Assembly (NCBI GenBank): GCA_964531295.1
Contig: CAZHHJ010000021.1
Location: 1 to 24,904, forward strand
DNA: 24,904 nucleotides
Source: JAAYJK01 sp964531295
GTDB taxonomy: Bacteria; Bacillota; Syntrophomonadia; Syntrophomonadales; Syntrophomonadaceae
Direction of reading: 5' to 3'
In this document: one piece after another, positions 14,999 to 23,471 of the stretch
Numbering within the stretch: the first letter of the stretch is position 1
How the letters are laid out: every line of letters begins with the position of its first letter
Notes under the pieces: model-generated
Told to the model about the DNA's origin: nothing
The model's input: only the letters and a program-made list of their open reading frames with translations
The model's database searches: none
Program-made: the position numbers and the translations under genes

Positions 14999-16747
14999 AT
15001 GGCAGTTCAACCCAAGATGCTGGGGCAAATACTGCTGGATATGGAACTCATTTCCTATCAGCAACTGGACCGAGCCCTTTCTGAACAGAGTCTGAGTGGT
15101 GGAAAACTAGGACAGATACTGGTCAAACAGGGGATAATGAGCGAAGCATTGCTCATAGAGACCCTGGAATATATTTTTGGTATCCCTCAGGTTAGAATTG
15201 GCAGCATCGATATAGATCCGGAAGCAGTAAAACTCATATCACCCCATATAATTAAACAGTATAAATTAATGCCTTTATGGCAGGGTGAGGGAAGCATTAC
15301 GGTTGCCATGGCAGACCCATTGAACCAGCAGGCCATAGATGATACTCGTATGTCGAGCGGACGGGAAGTAATACCTTTGATTGCCAGTGTACAGGAGCTT
15401 GATATTGCAATTCAGCAGTATATAGCATTCAATCCCGATCCCAATATGGAAAAATTAATTGGTGAATTCAACCATAAATGCAGCAGTGCCGAAACGCAGC
15501 CCAGAGATCTGCAGTTGGTTGAAATTGATCATGACGCTCCCGTAATAGGCATGGTAAATTCCATCTTAACTCAGGCTGTTGATAGCAGATGCAGTGATAT
15601 ACATATAGAAGCACAGGAAACACTTAGTAGAGTAAGGTTTCGTATGGATGGTGAATTATATGAAGTGATGACTCTGCCTCGGAGTTCAGAAGGGGCTATT
15701 ATTTCGCGGATCAAAATCATGTCGGGAATGGACATTGCTGAAAAACGGGTTCCCCAGGATGGACGTTTTCGGATGGACTTTGACGATCGGCAGGTTGATT
15801 TCAGGGTATCTACTCTTCCAGCTTTTCATGGAGAAAAGATTGTGCTTAGAATCCTGGACCGCAATAATATAATAACTCAAATGGAACGGCTGGGATTATC
15901 GGCTGAGAATCACCGGAAAATGCTTTTTTTAAGCCATCGCTGGTTTGGCATGATACTTATCACCGGCCCCACTGGTTCAGGCAAAACAACTACCCTTTAT
16001 TCGATGCTGTCGGAAATAAACTCGGTAAATAAGAATATTATTACCCTGGAAGATCCGGTGGAATATTCACTGGCAGGAATAAATCAAGTGCAGGTAAATC
16101 CTAAGGCGGGATTGAGCTTTGATAGAGGGCTGCGCTCTGTTTTACGTCAGGATCCAGATGTTATCATGCTGGGGGAGATACGGGACCAGGAAACTGCTAA
16201 AATGGCGGTGCAGGCTGCCTTAACCGGGCATTTGATGATTTCTACCCTGCATACCAAGAGTGCTGCTGGAGCCTTGGCGCGTCTCAGCGATATGGGTATA
16301 GAAAAATTCCTTATATCATCAGCTTTGTCTGGAGTAGTGGCCCAGCGTTTAGTTCGCAAACTTTGTCCCAACTGCCGCATCAAGTACAGCCTGGATAAAG
16401 ATACGGCACTAAGGTTAGAACAGCCTGATCTGGTCGGGCAGGCCTTTTACCGGCCTGGAGGTTGCAATATGTGCCGTCAGTCAGGATATGCAGGCCGTCT
16501 GGCTATGCATGAGATTCTACTGGCGGGTTCCAGAATCAGAACCTCGATATCCCGTGGCCGCAGTTCGGAAAGCACCATACAGGATATAGCAGTTAAAGAT
16601 GGTATGAAGACCATATGGGAGGATGGGATAGCGAAAGCGCAGGAAGGGCTTACCTCGCTGGAGGAAGTAATAAGATCAGTATTGCTGGAAGGAGACGAAC
16701 ATGCTTATCAATATAATAGACATTCTGAGCAAAGGTATAGAGTGTAG
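14999..16747 (+). CDS. pilB: Type IV pilus assembly ATPase PilB (GspE family)
   Basis: 582 residues. The cytoplasmic hexameric motor powers pilus extension. An N-terminal MshEN-type domain (about 1-150) is followed by the secretion ATPase core. Walker A is GPTGSGKT (323-330, Lys329), the Walker B-type GEIRD has Glu393 (392-396), and the His box TGHLMISTLHT follows. A zinc-type tetracysteine is present: Cys456/459 and Cys489/492. The frame opens at 14981, but the ATG at 14999 is preferred because GAGGAG (14987-14992) is 6 bases upstream. N-terminal MshEN domains in relatives can bind cyclic-di-GMP; whether this one does is not shown. The last 47 bases overlap pilT. Confidence 0.95.
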   Translation: MAVQPKMLGQILLDMELISYQQLDRALSEQSLSGGKLGQILVKQGIMSEALLIETLEYIFGIPQVRIGSIDIDPEAVKLISPHIIKQYKLMPLWQGEGSITVAMADPLNQQAIDDTRMSSGREVIPLIASVQELDIAIQQYIAFNPDPNMEKLIGEFNHKCSSAETQPRDLQLVEIDHDAPVIGMVNSILTQAVDSRCSDIHIEAQETLSRVRFRMDGELYEVMTLPRSSEGAIISRIKIMSGMDIAEKRVPQDGRFRMDFDDRQVDFRVSTLPAFHGEKIVLRILDRNNIITQMERLGLSAENHRKMLFLSHRWFGMILITGPTGSGKTTTLYSMLSEINSVNKNIITLEDPVEYSLAGINQVQVNPKAGLSFDRGLRSVLRQDPDVIMLGEIRDQETAKMAVQAALTGHLMISTLHTKSAAGALARLSDMGIEKFLISSALSGVVAQRLVRKLCPNCRIKYSLDKDTALRLEQPDLVGQAFYRPGGCNMCRQSGYAGRLAMHEILLAGSRIRTSISRGRSSESTIQDIAVKDGMKTIWEDGIAKAQEGLTSLEEVIRSVLLEGDEHAYQYNRHSEQRYRV

Positions 16748-17750
16748 AGCATCAGACATACATTTGACGGTTTCCAGGCCACCGCTCTACCGGGTTGATG
16801 GGGAATTGATATCAGACCCCCAGGAACCGGTTTTGAGCCCCGGCGATACTGAAAGACTGGCCCGGGACTTGATGCCTGGTGAAGCTGCATGGCATGAATT
16901 TGAGATCAGCGGGGAAGTGGATTTTTCTAATTCCTTTTCGGGCATCGGTCGCTTCCGCGCCAATATATATCGGCAAAGAGGCTCATGCGCTGCTGCAGTG
17001 AGGCTTATCCCGGTTGCCATACCTACCATAAAGCAACTAAACTTGCCTCCTATAGTATCCAAGCTGGCTTTGAGGGACCGGGGATTGATACTGGTTACCG
17101 GAGTAACTGGCAGCGGCAAATCTACTACCCTGGCGGCCATGATCAATCACATAAACGAGCAGCGAAAAAGACATATCCTGACCCTGGAGGATCCCATAGA
17201 ATATCTGCATAAACATAAAAATTCCATAATAAACCAAAGGGAAATCGGAATAGATAGTGCATCATTCAATCTAGCCCTCAAGGCGGCTTTGAGACAGGAC
17301 CCGGACGTTATTTTAATAGGAGAGATGAGAGATCTGGAAACTATTGCTACCGTCTTGACTGCGGCCGAGACCGGTCACCTGGTTATGGCTACTCTGCATT
17401 CCAATAGCGCGGCCAGTTCAATTGAACGGATAGTAGATGTTTTCCCCACGGATCAGCAAAGACAAATCAGGATACAGTTAGCATCATGTCTGCAGGGGAT
17501 AATAACCCAGCAGTTATTAATGAGGCATGATATATCGGGCCGTATCGTGGCGGCCGAAATATTAATGGCTACCCCGGCCATCAGAAACATGATTCGGGAA
17601 AACAAGGTCCACCAGATGTATTCTGCCATGCAGACCGGGCAAGCAGTAGGTATGATTACTATGGAAAAATCAATAAAAATCCTTTACGGTGAAGGAATAA
17701 TAAGCCAGGATGACTATGAACGACTGCTCGGCAGTATGGACTTCAAGTGA
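16701..17750 (+). CDS. pilT: Twitching motility retraction ATPase PilT
   Basis: 349 residues. The cytoplasmic motor depolymerises pili for twitching and uptake. It has Walker A GVTGSGKS (134-141, Lys140), LEDPIEY (162-168), GEMRD with Glu208 (207-211), His box TGHLVMATLHS, and the PilT-specific AIRNMIRE (293-300), which separates it from PilB. The ATG at 16701 has GAAGGAGA about 5 bases upstream. The 47-base overlap with pilB is long and implies strong translational coupling. A 308-base spacer separates it from pilC. Confidence 0.95.
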   Translation: MLINIIDILSKGIECRASDIHLTVSRPPLYRVDGELISDPQEPVLSPGDTERLARDLMPGEAAWHEFEISGEVDFSNSFSGIGRFRANIYRQRGSCAAAVRLIPVAIPTIKQLNLPPIVSKLALRDRGLILVTGVTGSGKSTTLAAMINHINEQRKRHILTLEDPIEYLHKHKNSIINQREIGIDSASFNLALKAALRQDPDVILIGEMRDLETIATVLTAAETGHLVMATLHSNSAASSIERIVDVFPTDQQRQIRIQLASCLQGIITQQLLMRHDISGRIVAAEILMATPAIRNMIRENKVHQMYSAMQTGQAVGMITMEKSIKILYGEGIISQDDYERLLGSMDFK

Positions 17751-18058
17751 ATCAAAATCTAATCCCCGCTCTTTTATGCGGGTGGGGATTAATTCGCTTA
17801 TGTAGATTGATTCCTTAACAAATCTTGCTTTTCTTCGTAATGCATCTTCAAGCATCTTTTTAGATTTTTTCTCTATTTTATATCCATATTTATAGGTATT
17901 TTTCCTGCCGGGCTATTATAGTCCATTCTTCGCAACTTATTTTATTAGATTATTACCCTTTTTAAGGGTGATTAATTATCATCTTCACTGCCTGAAGCTA
18001 CCTTTGGGCAAGAAGCCGGAGTTTTATCCGCCGTGTTTTAAATGAGGAGGGATGGCAG
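17751..18058. other. 308-base AT-rich spacer inside the pilus operon
   Basis: It carries a strong stem TAATCCCC/GGGGATTA (17760-17767, 17784-17791) right after the pilT stop and a second stem ACCCTT/AAGGGT (17955-17960, 17964-17969) with a TTT loop. Neither is followed by a good T-run. A minus-strand reading frame crosses it but has no ribosome site. The rest is unremarkable up to the pilC ribosome site GAGGAGGG (18044-18051). Confidence 0.5.
17760..17791 (+). terminator. Stem-loop just after pilT, possible partial terminator or processing site
   Basis: TAATCCCC (17760-17767) pairs with GGGGATTA (17784-17791); the CCCGC/GCGGG inside offers an alternative pairing. Only ATTAATTC follows, so rho-independent termination would be weak; it may lower expression of downstream genes relative to the motors. 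Confidence 0.35.
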
Positions 18059-19264
18059 ATGGAGTTCGCATATCAGGCAAGAAATAAGCAGGGAGGGATG
18101 ATGACCGGGCAGGTCGCGGCCCAGAATGAGAAGGCAGTAATTCGCAGTTTGCTGCGTGAACAGTACTGCATTCTTGAAATTAAAGAAATAAAAACCGGCC
18201 CGGCCATTGATATGTTTTGGTTTAAGTCACTTGCTGCTCGTGATCTGATCCTTATGACCAGGATGCTGGCAGTCATGCTCTCAGCCGGCCTGCCCATAAT
18301 ACGTGCCTTAAGCATATTACATCAACAAAGCCGTAATAAAACCCTTAAAAAAGTATTTATCAGCATCAGAAATGATATTGAAAGAGGCTTAGGCCTGCAT
18401 GAAGCAATGGCCCAACATCCGAAAATTTTTAGTCCGGTTTACATAAATATGGTTAAGGCCGGTGAGCTAGGTGGGGTTATGGAACAGGTATTGACCCGAT
18501 TGGCTGAACATCTGGAACGCGAAAGAGAGATAAAAAACAAAATAATAACTGCTTCCATCTATCCGGCCCTGATCCTGGTATTTACCATTGTGACCGTTAT
18601 ATTCATTTTGATTTTTGTTATGCCCACCTTTAGCACTTTGTTTGAGTCGGTGGGAGCAGAACTGCCCTTGCCCACACAAATATTAATTATATTTTCGGAC
18701 TTTTTAAGAAAGCAGGTGCTGTACCTGGGGATAGTTGCTGCAGGGTTAATCTATATGATTAAAAAAATTGCCCAAATGCCCGAGGGAAGGTATTTTTTCG
18801 ATCGACTCTATTTAAAACTGCCCATAATTGGGAGGCTGAATGCCCGGATATTGGAATCTCGCCTGGCCCGTACTATAGGAACCCTGATAAATAGCGGAAT
18901 ACCGATCCTGCAAGCTATGGAAATCGTAGAAGGAGTATTAGGTAATAGCTATGTTTTAAGAGCCATGGTACAAGCCAGAGAAAACATCAGTGAAGGTCAG
19001 TCTATTGCTAGGCCTCTGGAGGCTTGCGGGATTTTCGAACCCATGTTAACCCAGATGATAGCGGTGGGTGAAGAAACCGGAACTTTGGATCAAATGCTAG
19101 CCAAAATGTCGGACTATTATGATCAAGAGGTCATGCATACCGTTGAACAGGCTATGGCAGCGATTGAACCCTTGCTTATACTGGGCATAGCGATGCTTAT
19201 TGGCTGGGTGGTTATAGCCACTCTATTGCCAGTATTTGATCTGCTTGGCACGGCCCCTCTTTAA
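18059..19264 (+). CDS. pilC: Type IV pilus inner-membrane platform protein PilC (GspF family)
   Basis: 401 residues, typical length. The platform protein couples the PilB and PilT motors to pilin insertion. The N-terminus MEFAYQARNKQGGMMTGQV is the usual start of the family. Two duplicated T2SSF cytoplasmic domains (about 65-190 and 270-390) alternate with membrane segments at about 165-200, 215-240 and 370-395. EPMLTQMIAVGEETGTLDQM is the repeated family signature. GAGGAGGG lies 7 bases before the ATG. Confidence 0.95.
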   Translation: MEFAYQARNKQGGMMTGQVAAQNEKAVIRSLLREQYCILEIKEIKTGPAIDMFWFKSLAARDLILMTRMLAVMLSAGLPIIRALSILHQQSRNKTLKKVFISIRNDIERGLGLHEAMAQHPKIFSPVYINMVKAGELGGVMEQVLTRLAEHLEREREIKNKIITASIYPALILVFTIVTVIFILIFVMPTFSTLFESVGAELPLPTQILIIFSDFLRKQVLYLGIVAAGLIYMIKKIAQMPEGRYFFDRLYLKLPIIGRLNARILESRLARTIGTLINSGIPILQAMEIVEGVLGNSYVLRAMVQARENISEGQSIARPLEACGIFEPMLTQMIAVGEETGTLDQMLAKMSDYYDQEVMHTVEQAMAAIEPLLILGIAMLIGWVVIATLLPVFDLLGTAPL

Positions 19265-19407
19265 ATGGACTCTGCTACTAAGAAAAAGAAAGGAGGACAG
19301 ATCGGGCTGCTAATGGGGAAAGTTTGCGTCTATTAATACCTGGTATTTAAGAGTAAAAATTGATTAACACGATGCTTACAAAAATTATTATATGAGGAGG
19401 ATATTAG

Positions 19408-19758
19408 ATGATGGATAAGATTAGAAAGGCCTGGAAAGGCCAGGGTCAAAAGGGCTTTACCCTGGTTGAATTGGTGGTAGTGATGGCTATTCTGCTGCTG
19501 CTGACCGCCCTAGCAGTTCCTAAATTCACCACTGTCTTGGCCAATGCCCGGGGTGACAGTAATGCCACTAATATAAAACTCCTGCAGCAAGCGGTAGACC
19601 TTTATATCAGCAGTGAGAATGTGGATATGGCTGATGTCGATAATCTTGAAGATTTAAAACCAGCGTATCTGAAAGAAGTGCCGGATCCGCCAGCTGGCTA
19701 TTCAGAATATACCGTTGCTGATGGTGTGGTTGAAGGCGGAGATCCAATAAGTCCGTGA
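19408..19758 (+). CDS. pilA: Type IV prepilin (likely major pilin)
   Basis: 116 residues. The 16-residue basic leader ends KG, followed by FTLVELVVVMAILLLLTAL; cleavage by PilD after Gly16 would leave Phe+1 and Glu+5 (Glu21 of the precursor). The mature form is about 100 residues with a compact acidic C-terminus and no cysteines, so there is no disulfide D-region. GAGGAGG (19394-19400) with 7-base spacing is a near-ideal ribosome site, consistent with high expression. Position right before pilD and small size favour the major pilin, though another gene elsewhere could fill that role. The 143 bases upstream (19265-19407) hold no gene I can support. Confidence 0.85.
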   Translation: MMDKIRKAWKGQGQKGFTLVELVVVMAILLLLTALAVPKFTTVLANARGDSNATNIKLLQQAVDLYISSENVDMADVDNLEDLKPAYLKEVPDPPAGYSEYTVADGVVEGGDPISP

Positions 19759-19786
19759 TGATATTTTCAGGTAAAGGGACAGAAGG

Positions 19787-20536
19787 ATGATGAACAGTCT
19801 GATAGGATTTATTTTTTTCTTAATGATCGGTTCCTTTCTAAATGTCATTATATACCGCATGCCTTTAGGAGAGTCTCTGATCTGGCCGGGCAGTCATTGC
19901 CCGGCCTGCGGTCAGAGTATTAAGCCCTGGGATTTAGTGCCGCTTATAAGCTATGTAGTATTGAAAGGGGAATGCCGTTACTGCCAAGCTAAGATCAGTG
20001 GGCGTTATCCCCTGGTAGAGCTTTTAACCGCTATGGCATTTTTATTGCTGTACCTGAATTCGATCAGCATTATCGCTATGCTTAGCGGTTTGCTTTTTAG
20101 CGGCTTGCTCATCACCACTGCTTGTATAGATATCGATCATGGCATAATACCGGATAAACTCAGCGGAATTGGCATAATTGGAGGTTTATTATTAGCACCC
20201 TTTACGATTACTACAGGGTCAGCCGTGGCTGGAGCTCTATTTTTCGGGGGTATCTTATTGATTGCCGGGCTCTTAAGCGCCGGGGGGATAGGAGGAGGCG
20301 ATATAAAGCTGGGCCTGGCCATTGGGGCCTTCTGTGGCTTGCCCCATGCGGTTGTGGCTTTTATAATTTCTTCTCTGTTGGGTGGTTTATGGGGGGGATA
20401 TTTATTATTAACTGGCCAAGCTGGAAGAAAGTGTGCTATAAAATTTGGCCCATTTCTGGCTGTGGGAGCTTACCTAGCCTATGTTTACGGTGGCCAGATA
20501 ATAAATTGTTATTTTAAAATACTGGGCTTTCATTAA
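19787..20536 (+). CDS. pilD: Prepilin leader peptidase/N-methyltransferase PilD
   Basis: 249 residues, polytopic membrane protein. It cleaves prepilin leaders and methylates the new N-terminus. The N-terminal cytoplasmic loop has paired CxxC motifs (Cys38/41 and Cys63/66), linked to methyltransferase activity in relatives. Catalytic aspartates are Asp115 in ACIDIDHGIIPD and Asp172 in GGGDIK. AAAGGGA lies 7 bases before the ATG at 19787; an adjacent ATG at 19790 is possible. It should process the prepilins at 9043, 19408, 20598 and 21140. Confidence 0.94.
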   Translation: MMNSLIGFIFFLMIGSFLNVIIYRMPLGESLIWPGSHCPACGQSIKPWDLVPLISYVVLKGECRYCQAKISGRYPLVELLTAMAFLLLYLNSISIIAMLSGLLFSGLLITTACIDIDHGIIPDKLSGIGIIGGLLLAPFTITTGSAVAGALFFGGILLIAGLLSAGGIGGGDIKLGLAIGAFCGLPHAVVAFIISSLLGGLWGGYLLLTGQAGRKCAIKFGPFLAVGAYLAYVYGGQIINCYFKILGFH

Positions 20537-20597
20537 AAATTCTGCGAGATTGCTACATCTGCGGTGACGATATCATAAACAAGGTGAGGGGTATACC

Positions 20598-21137
20598 ATG
20601 GGTCTTATTAAGCTGATCCGCAAAAATTTTGCGGATGAGAGAGGCTGGAGTCTTTTGGAAGTGCTGGCTGCACTTTATATTGTAGCCTTGATAGTTATGG
20701 GAGTACTCAGTACCTCTGGCACTTCCGCGTTCTGGATTAGAGGAGCACGGGATCAGACCCTGGTATCTATTTATGCTGCTTCCATCGTGGATGTTTTACG
20801 GAGTAATTCTTTGCAGCTGTATGATCAGATACAGTTTGTCGACCCCTGGATAGTTGTGGATGAAAGCCCGGCCGATAGAGTATTCACCTTTACTTTGGGG
20901 GGTGAATCCATAACCCTGGAAGCCCCGGCAGATGTAAAAACCACTATTACTGCCACTTGCTTCGAGGAGGGTGCTTATTACGATGGAATTGCTGCGGGTG
21001 GTATTCATCTGATCGGGACTGGTGATGAAGCGGAAGAAATAGCTTTTCACGGCAATCTTATGGAGGTGAAGGTTGAAATGGAGTGGGGCAAAGGTTCAAG
21101 CTATTATATGCTTTCGACCATCATCGGAGGTAGATAA
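20598..21137 (+). CDS. PilV-like minor prepilin
   Basis: 179 residues. The leader ends DERG, followed by WSLLEVLAALYIVALIVMG: cleavage after Gly16 would give Trp at +1 instead of the usual Phe, with Glu at +5 (Glu21) kept. The segment SLLEVLAALYIVALIVMGVLS matches PilV/GspI proteins. GGTGAGGGG lies about 6 bases before the ATG. It is followed after 2 bases by the next minor pilin, so translation is coupled. Minor pilins of this type form the tip priming complex; this is known of the family, not shown here. Confidence 0.82.
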   Translation: MGLIKLIRKNFADERGWSLLEVLAALYIVALIVMGVLSTSGTSAFWIRGARDQTLVSIYAASIVDVLRSNSLQLYDQIQFVDPWIVVDESPADRVFTFTLGGESITLEAPADVKTTITATCFEEGAYYDGIAAGGIHLIGTGDEAEEIAFHGNLMEVKVEMEWGKGSSYYMLSTIIGGR

Positions 21138-21139
21138 GG

Positions 21140-21703
21140 GTGGAGAATTGCTGGCCAGATCAAAAAGGCTTTACCCTGCTGGAAGTTATTCTGGCTCTGG
21201 CTCTGACAGCCCTGCTAAGCAGTGGCCTGATGGCTGTATACTGGCTGGCCAGCCAGGCTCTGAGTTGGGAAAGCAGTATGAGTGAGCTCCAGTACACCGC
21301 CCGGGAAGTTCGACAAATGATATTAAAAGATATCCATTGCAGCGAAAGGATACAGGTATTGAGTTGGGATGGCAGTCAGGTCAATCCGGGTGAGGCCGGG
21401 CAGTGTTTGAGGTTGACAATTCCAGTGATGAAAAAAGCCGGGGTGGAGTATATAGCTGCCTCTTATTATATGGAAAATGGCAAATTGTATCGGCATAGAT
21501 TTATGCTGCATAATAAACAAGATCCCAGAGATGACCAATTCCTGGATAAACTTCCATTGGGCGATAATATCATCGGCTTGAGCTTCTCCAGCTTTATGGA
21601 TCATGTTATAGATTATGAATTGATTTTCGGCTTCGATAACAGCAGCTTCCAGATACGAGGCCGGGCCAGCAATAAAGTGGACTACAGCATAGAGGGGATA
21701 TAG
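21140..21703 (+). CDS. PilW/GspJ-like minor prepilin
   Basis: 187 residues. GTG start at 21140 with GGAGG (21126-21130) 9 bases upstream, lying inside the previous gene. The leader MENCWPDQKG is cut before FTLLEVILALALTALLSSG; Glu15 is the +5 glutamate. After the hydrophobic helix a predicted beta-rich globular part follows, with cysteines at about 66 and 88. Position between the PilV-like and PilX-like genes fits the GspJ/PilW place in the usual minor-pilin order. Confidence 0.82.
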   Translation: MENCWPDQKGFTLLEVILALALTALLSSGLMAVYWLASQALSWESSMSELQYTAREVRQMILKDIHCSERIQVLSWDGSQVNPGEAGQCLRLTIPVMKKAGVEYIAASYYMENGKLYRHRFMLHNKQDPRDDQFLDKLPLGDNIIGLSFSSFMDHVIDYELIFGFDNSSFQIRGRASNKVDYSIEGI

Positions 21704-21717
21704 GGGGGCAATTCGAT

Positions 21718-23451
21718 TTGGCAATGAACAGTGGGGCAGGAAAAGGCCGGGAGCAGGGAAGTGCGGTAATCGTAGCATTATTGGCCTTCATGGTAATATG
21801 CCTGATGGGTACAGCATTGTTGAGCGCGGCAGCGATAGAGAGAAAAGTTGCAGTATCCCAAAATCGGGTGGAATTGCTCAGACAGGCTGCTGATGCTGGT
21901 ATAGAAGCAGGGCGAAATATAATAATAAATTATTGGGCCGCCGGGCAAGCACTGCCCGCTATGGAAGACATCTATCTGGAAAATGAATGCCGGGTAGAGA
22001 TTAACTGTGACCTGGATTCTCTGAATGATAATGGAATTATCAGTATCACTGCCCGGGCCTTTATGGAAGATGCGAATGGAAACCTGATAGCCAGCAAAGC
22101 TGCTCGAGCCGATCTGCTCCTGGACGATTGGCCGGCTTGCGGAATCCGAGCCAAAACGCTTAAATTAGCCGGTAGCTACTATACTGTGGTATCCGCGCAA
22201 GAAATTGACCCGGGGGGCAAGCAGGATTGGGATGTGAATGATAGTGAAAGCTGCCTGGCAGGAGATCCGGGCCAACCTGCTTTCTATCCCTTGAATGGCC
22301 CCTGCCTTAACAGCTTTAAGGAAGACTATCAGCTCCAGCACCCATATTTTCAGCTCGATACTCAGTACTGGCCGGGTGTAGCTGATCTGGATTATACCTG
22401 GTGGGTGGATTACGCTTACGCTAGCCTGGACGAAGATAATTTTCACGACCTGGATAACAGCTTGATTAATATCCGGCCCTTTTACCGTCCTTATGGGTAC
22501 CTGGAAATAGTCGGCAAAGATGGCCAGGCTGGGCAGATTGGCCTGAAAGAAGGGTGGATTAATACTCTAAGTGCTGACGAGGAAAATGAATTATTTATAG
22601 ATACCCTCAGCCAGCCCGCCTGGGGATGCTTTAATTCAGAAGAATACTATCAAGCAGAGCTGCTCGATAGATTGGTCTCATCTGGGGGCAGTATAATTTA
22701 TCCGGAAAAGCTGTTCAGGTCCCAGGATTTTGCCCAAAACCTTCAAGTGGTGGAAAACCTGGCCGCACCCGATTTACCATCAGAACTTCTGGCCAGCTAT
22801 AAGAGGCTGGCCGGTGTGAATCCGGCATGGGAATATATACCGGAAAGTTCTGATAAATTAAGCTTTAATAAAGGCGAATATCAAGTCGACATAGACACCC
22901 TGAATCAGGCGTACATATACCTTGATTGTCCACCTGGTGAGACGCTGCTATTTGACTTTAATGCAGTATTAGGGCCCGGCGGCTGTTTAATGGACTGGCT
23001 GGCAGGCACTACTGCTCCTTTGTTTGATTCGATAAGAGATGAACAGCGTAGCGTAATTATTGTTTCACCTGCCAACCTGGAAGTGATTATGGACAGCATC
23101 ATGTTTGAATATTTGAACAGTGAGACTCGCTTTTATCTAATCTCCGCGGGAGATATCGATATTACCCTAAAGCCCCTTACAGTTGAATTCCCCAGCAGCC
23201 CAAGAAATATCCAGGCCTTTTTATGGGCGGGCGAAAATATTAATATTAGTTCTCGAGTTATGGGCTGCTGTTATAGCGGCTTTATCAAGGCCGGAAATCA
23301 ATTATTTATCCAAATACTAAACCCTGGAGGGATAATGGAGCAGGAACCATATTTCCGGATGGAGAAAAATGCTGCCATAATTCAACACTTTCCAGAAGCA
23401 TGGGCTTATCTGGGCCTGTGTCCTATAATTGCTTACAGCTATATAGACTGA
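21718..23451 (+). CDS. PilX-like pilus assembly protein with a large extracellular domain
   Basis: 577 residues. GREQGSAVIVALLAFMVICL at 10-29 resembles the PilX N-terminal segment (a short basic part, Gly, then one hydrophobic helix), but the canonical +5 glutamate is missing. The rest (about 50-577) should be outside the membrane and is long for a minor pilin; it is rich in acidic and aromatic residues, has several cysteines (for example near 142, 177 and 197), and has no motif I recognise. The TTG at 21718, 9 bases after GGGGGG (21703-21708), is preferred to the ATG at 21724. By analogy it could be a tip adhesin or GspK-like cap; this is inference. Confidence 0.72.
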   Translation: MAMNSGAGKGREQGSAVIVALLAFMVICLMGTALLSAAAIERKVAVSQNRVELLRQAADAGIEAGRNIIINYWAAGQALPAMEDIYLENECRVEINCDLDSLNDNGIISITARAFMEDANGNLIASKAARADLLLDDWPACGIRAKTLKLAGSYYTVVSAQEIDPGGKQDWDVNDSESCLAGDPGQPAFYPLNGPCLNSFKEDYQLQHPYFQLDTQYWPGVADLDYTWWVDYAYASLDEDNFHDLDNSLINIRPFYRPYGYLEIVGKDGQAGQIGLKEGWINTLSADEENELFIDTLSQPAWGCFNSEEYYQAELLDRLVSSGGSIIYPEKLFRSQDFAQNLQVVENLAAPDLPSELLASYKRLAGVNPAWEYIPESSDKLSFNKGEYQVDIDTLNQAYIYLDCPPGETLLFDFNAVLGPGGCLMDWLAGTTAPLFDSIRDEQRSVIIVSPANLEVIMDSIMFEYLNSETRFYLISAGDIDITLKPLTVEFPSSPRNIQAFLWAGENINISSRVMGCCYSGFIKAGNQLFIQILNPGGIMEQEPYFRMEKNAAIIQHFPEAWAYLGLCPIIAYSYID

Positions 23452-23471
23452 TATTCGAAGGAGGTTGTTTT

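Noticed and set aside
19360..19391. Promoter TTAACA-16-TATTAT before the major pilin
   Set aside because: The implied transcription start falls within or just after the ribosome site, so the leader would be too short.
21323..21778. Minus-strand frame of 151 codons
   Set aside because: Antisense to the PilW- and PilX-like genes; composition is typical of a shadow frame.
23400..23471. Earlier start for pilM
   Set aside because: It would overlap the PilX-like gene by 52 bases, and no ribosome site supports it, while AAGGAGGT fits the TTG at 23472.
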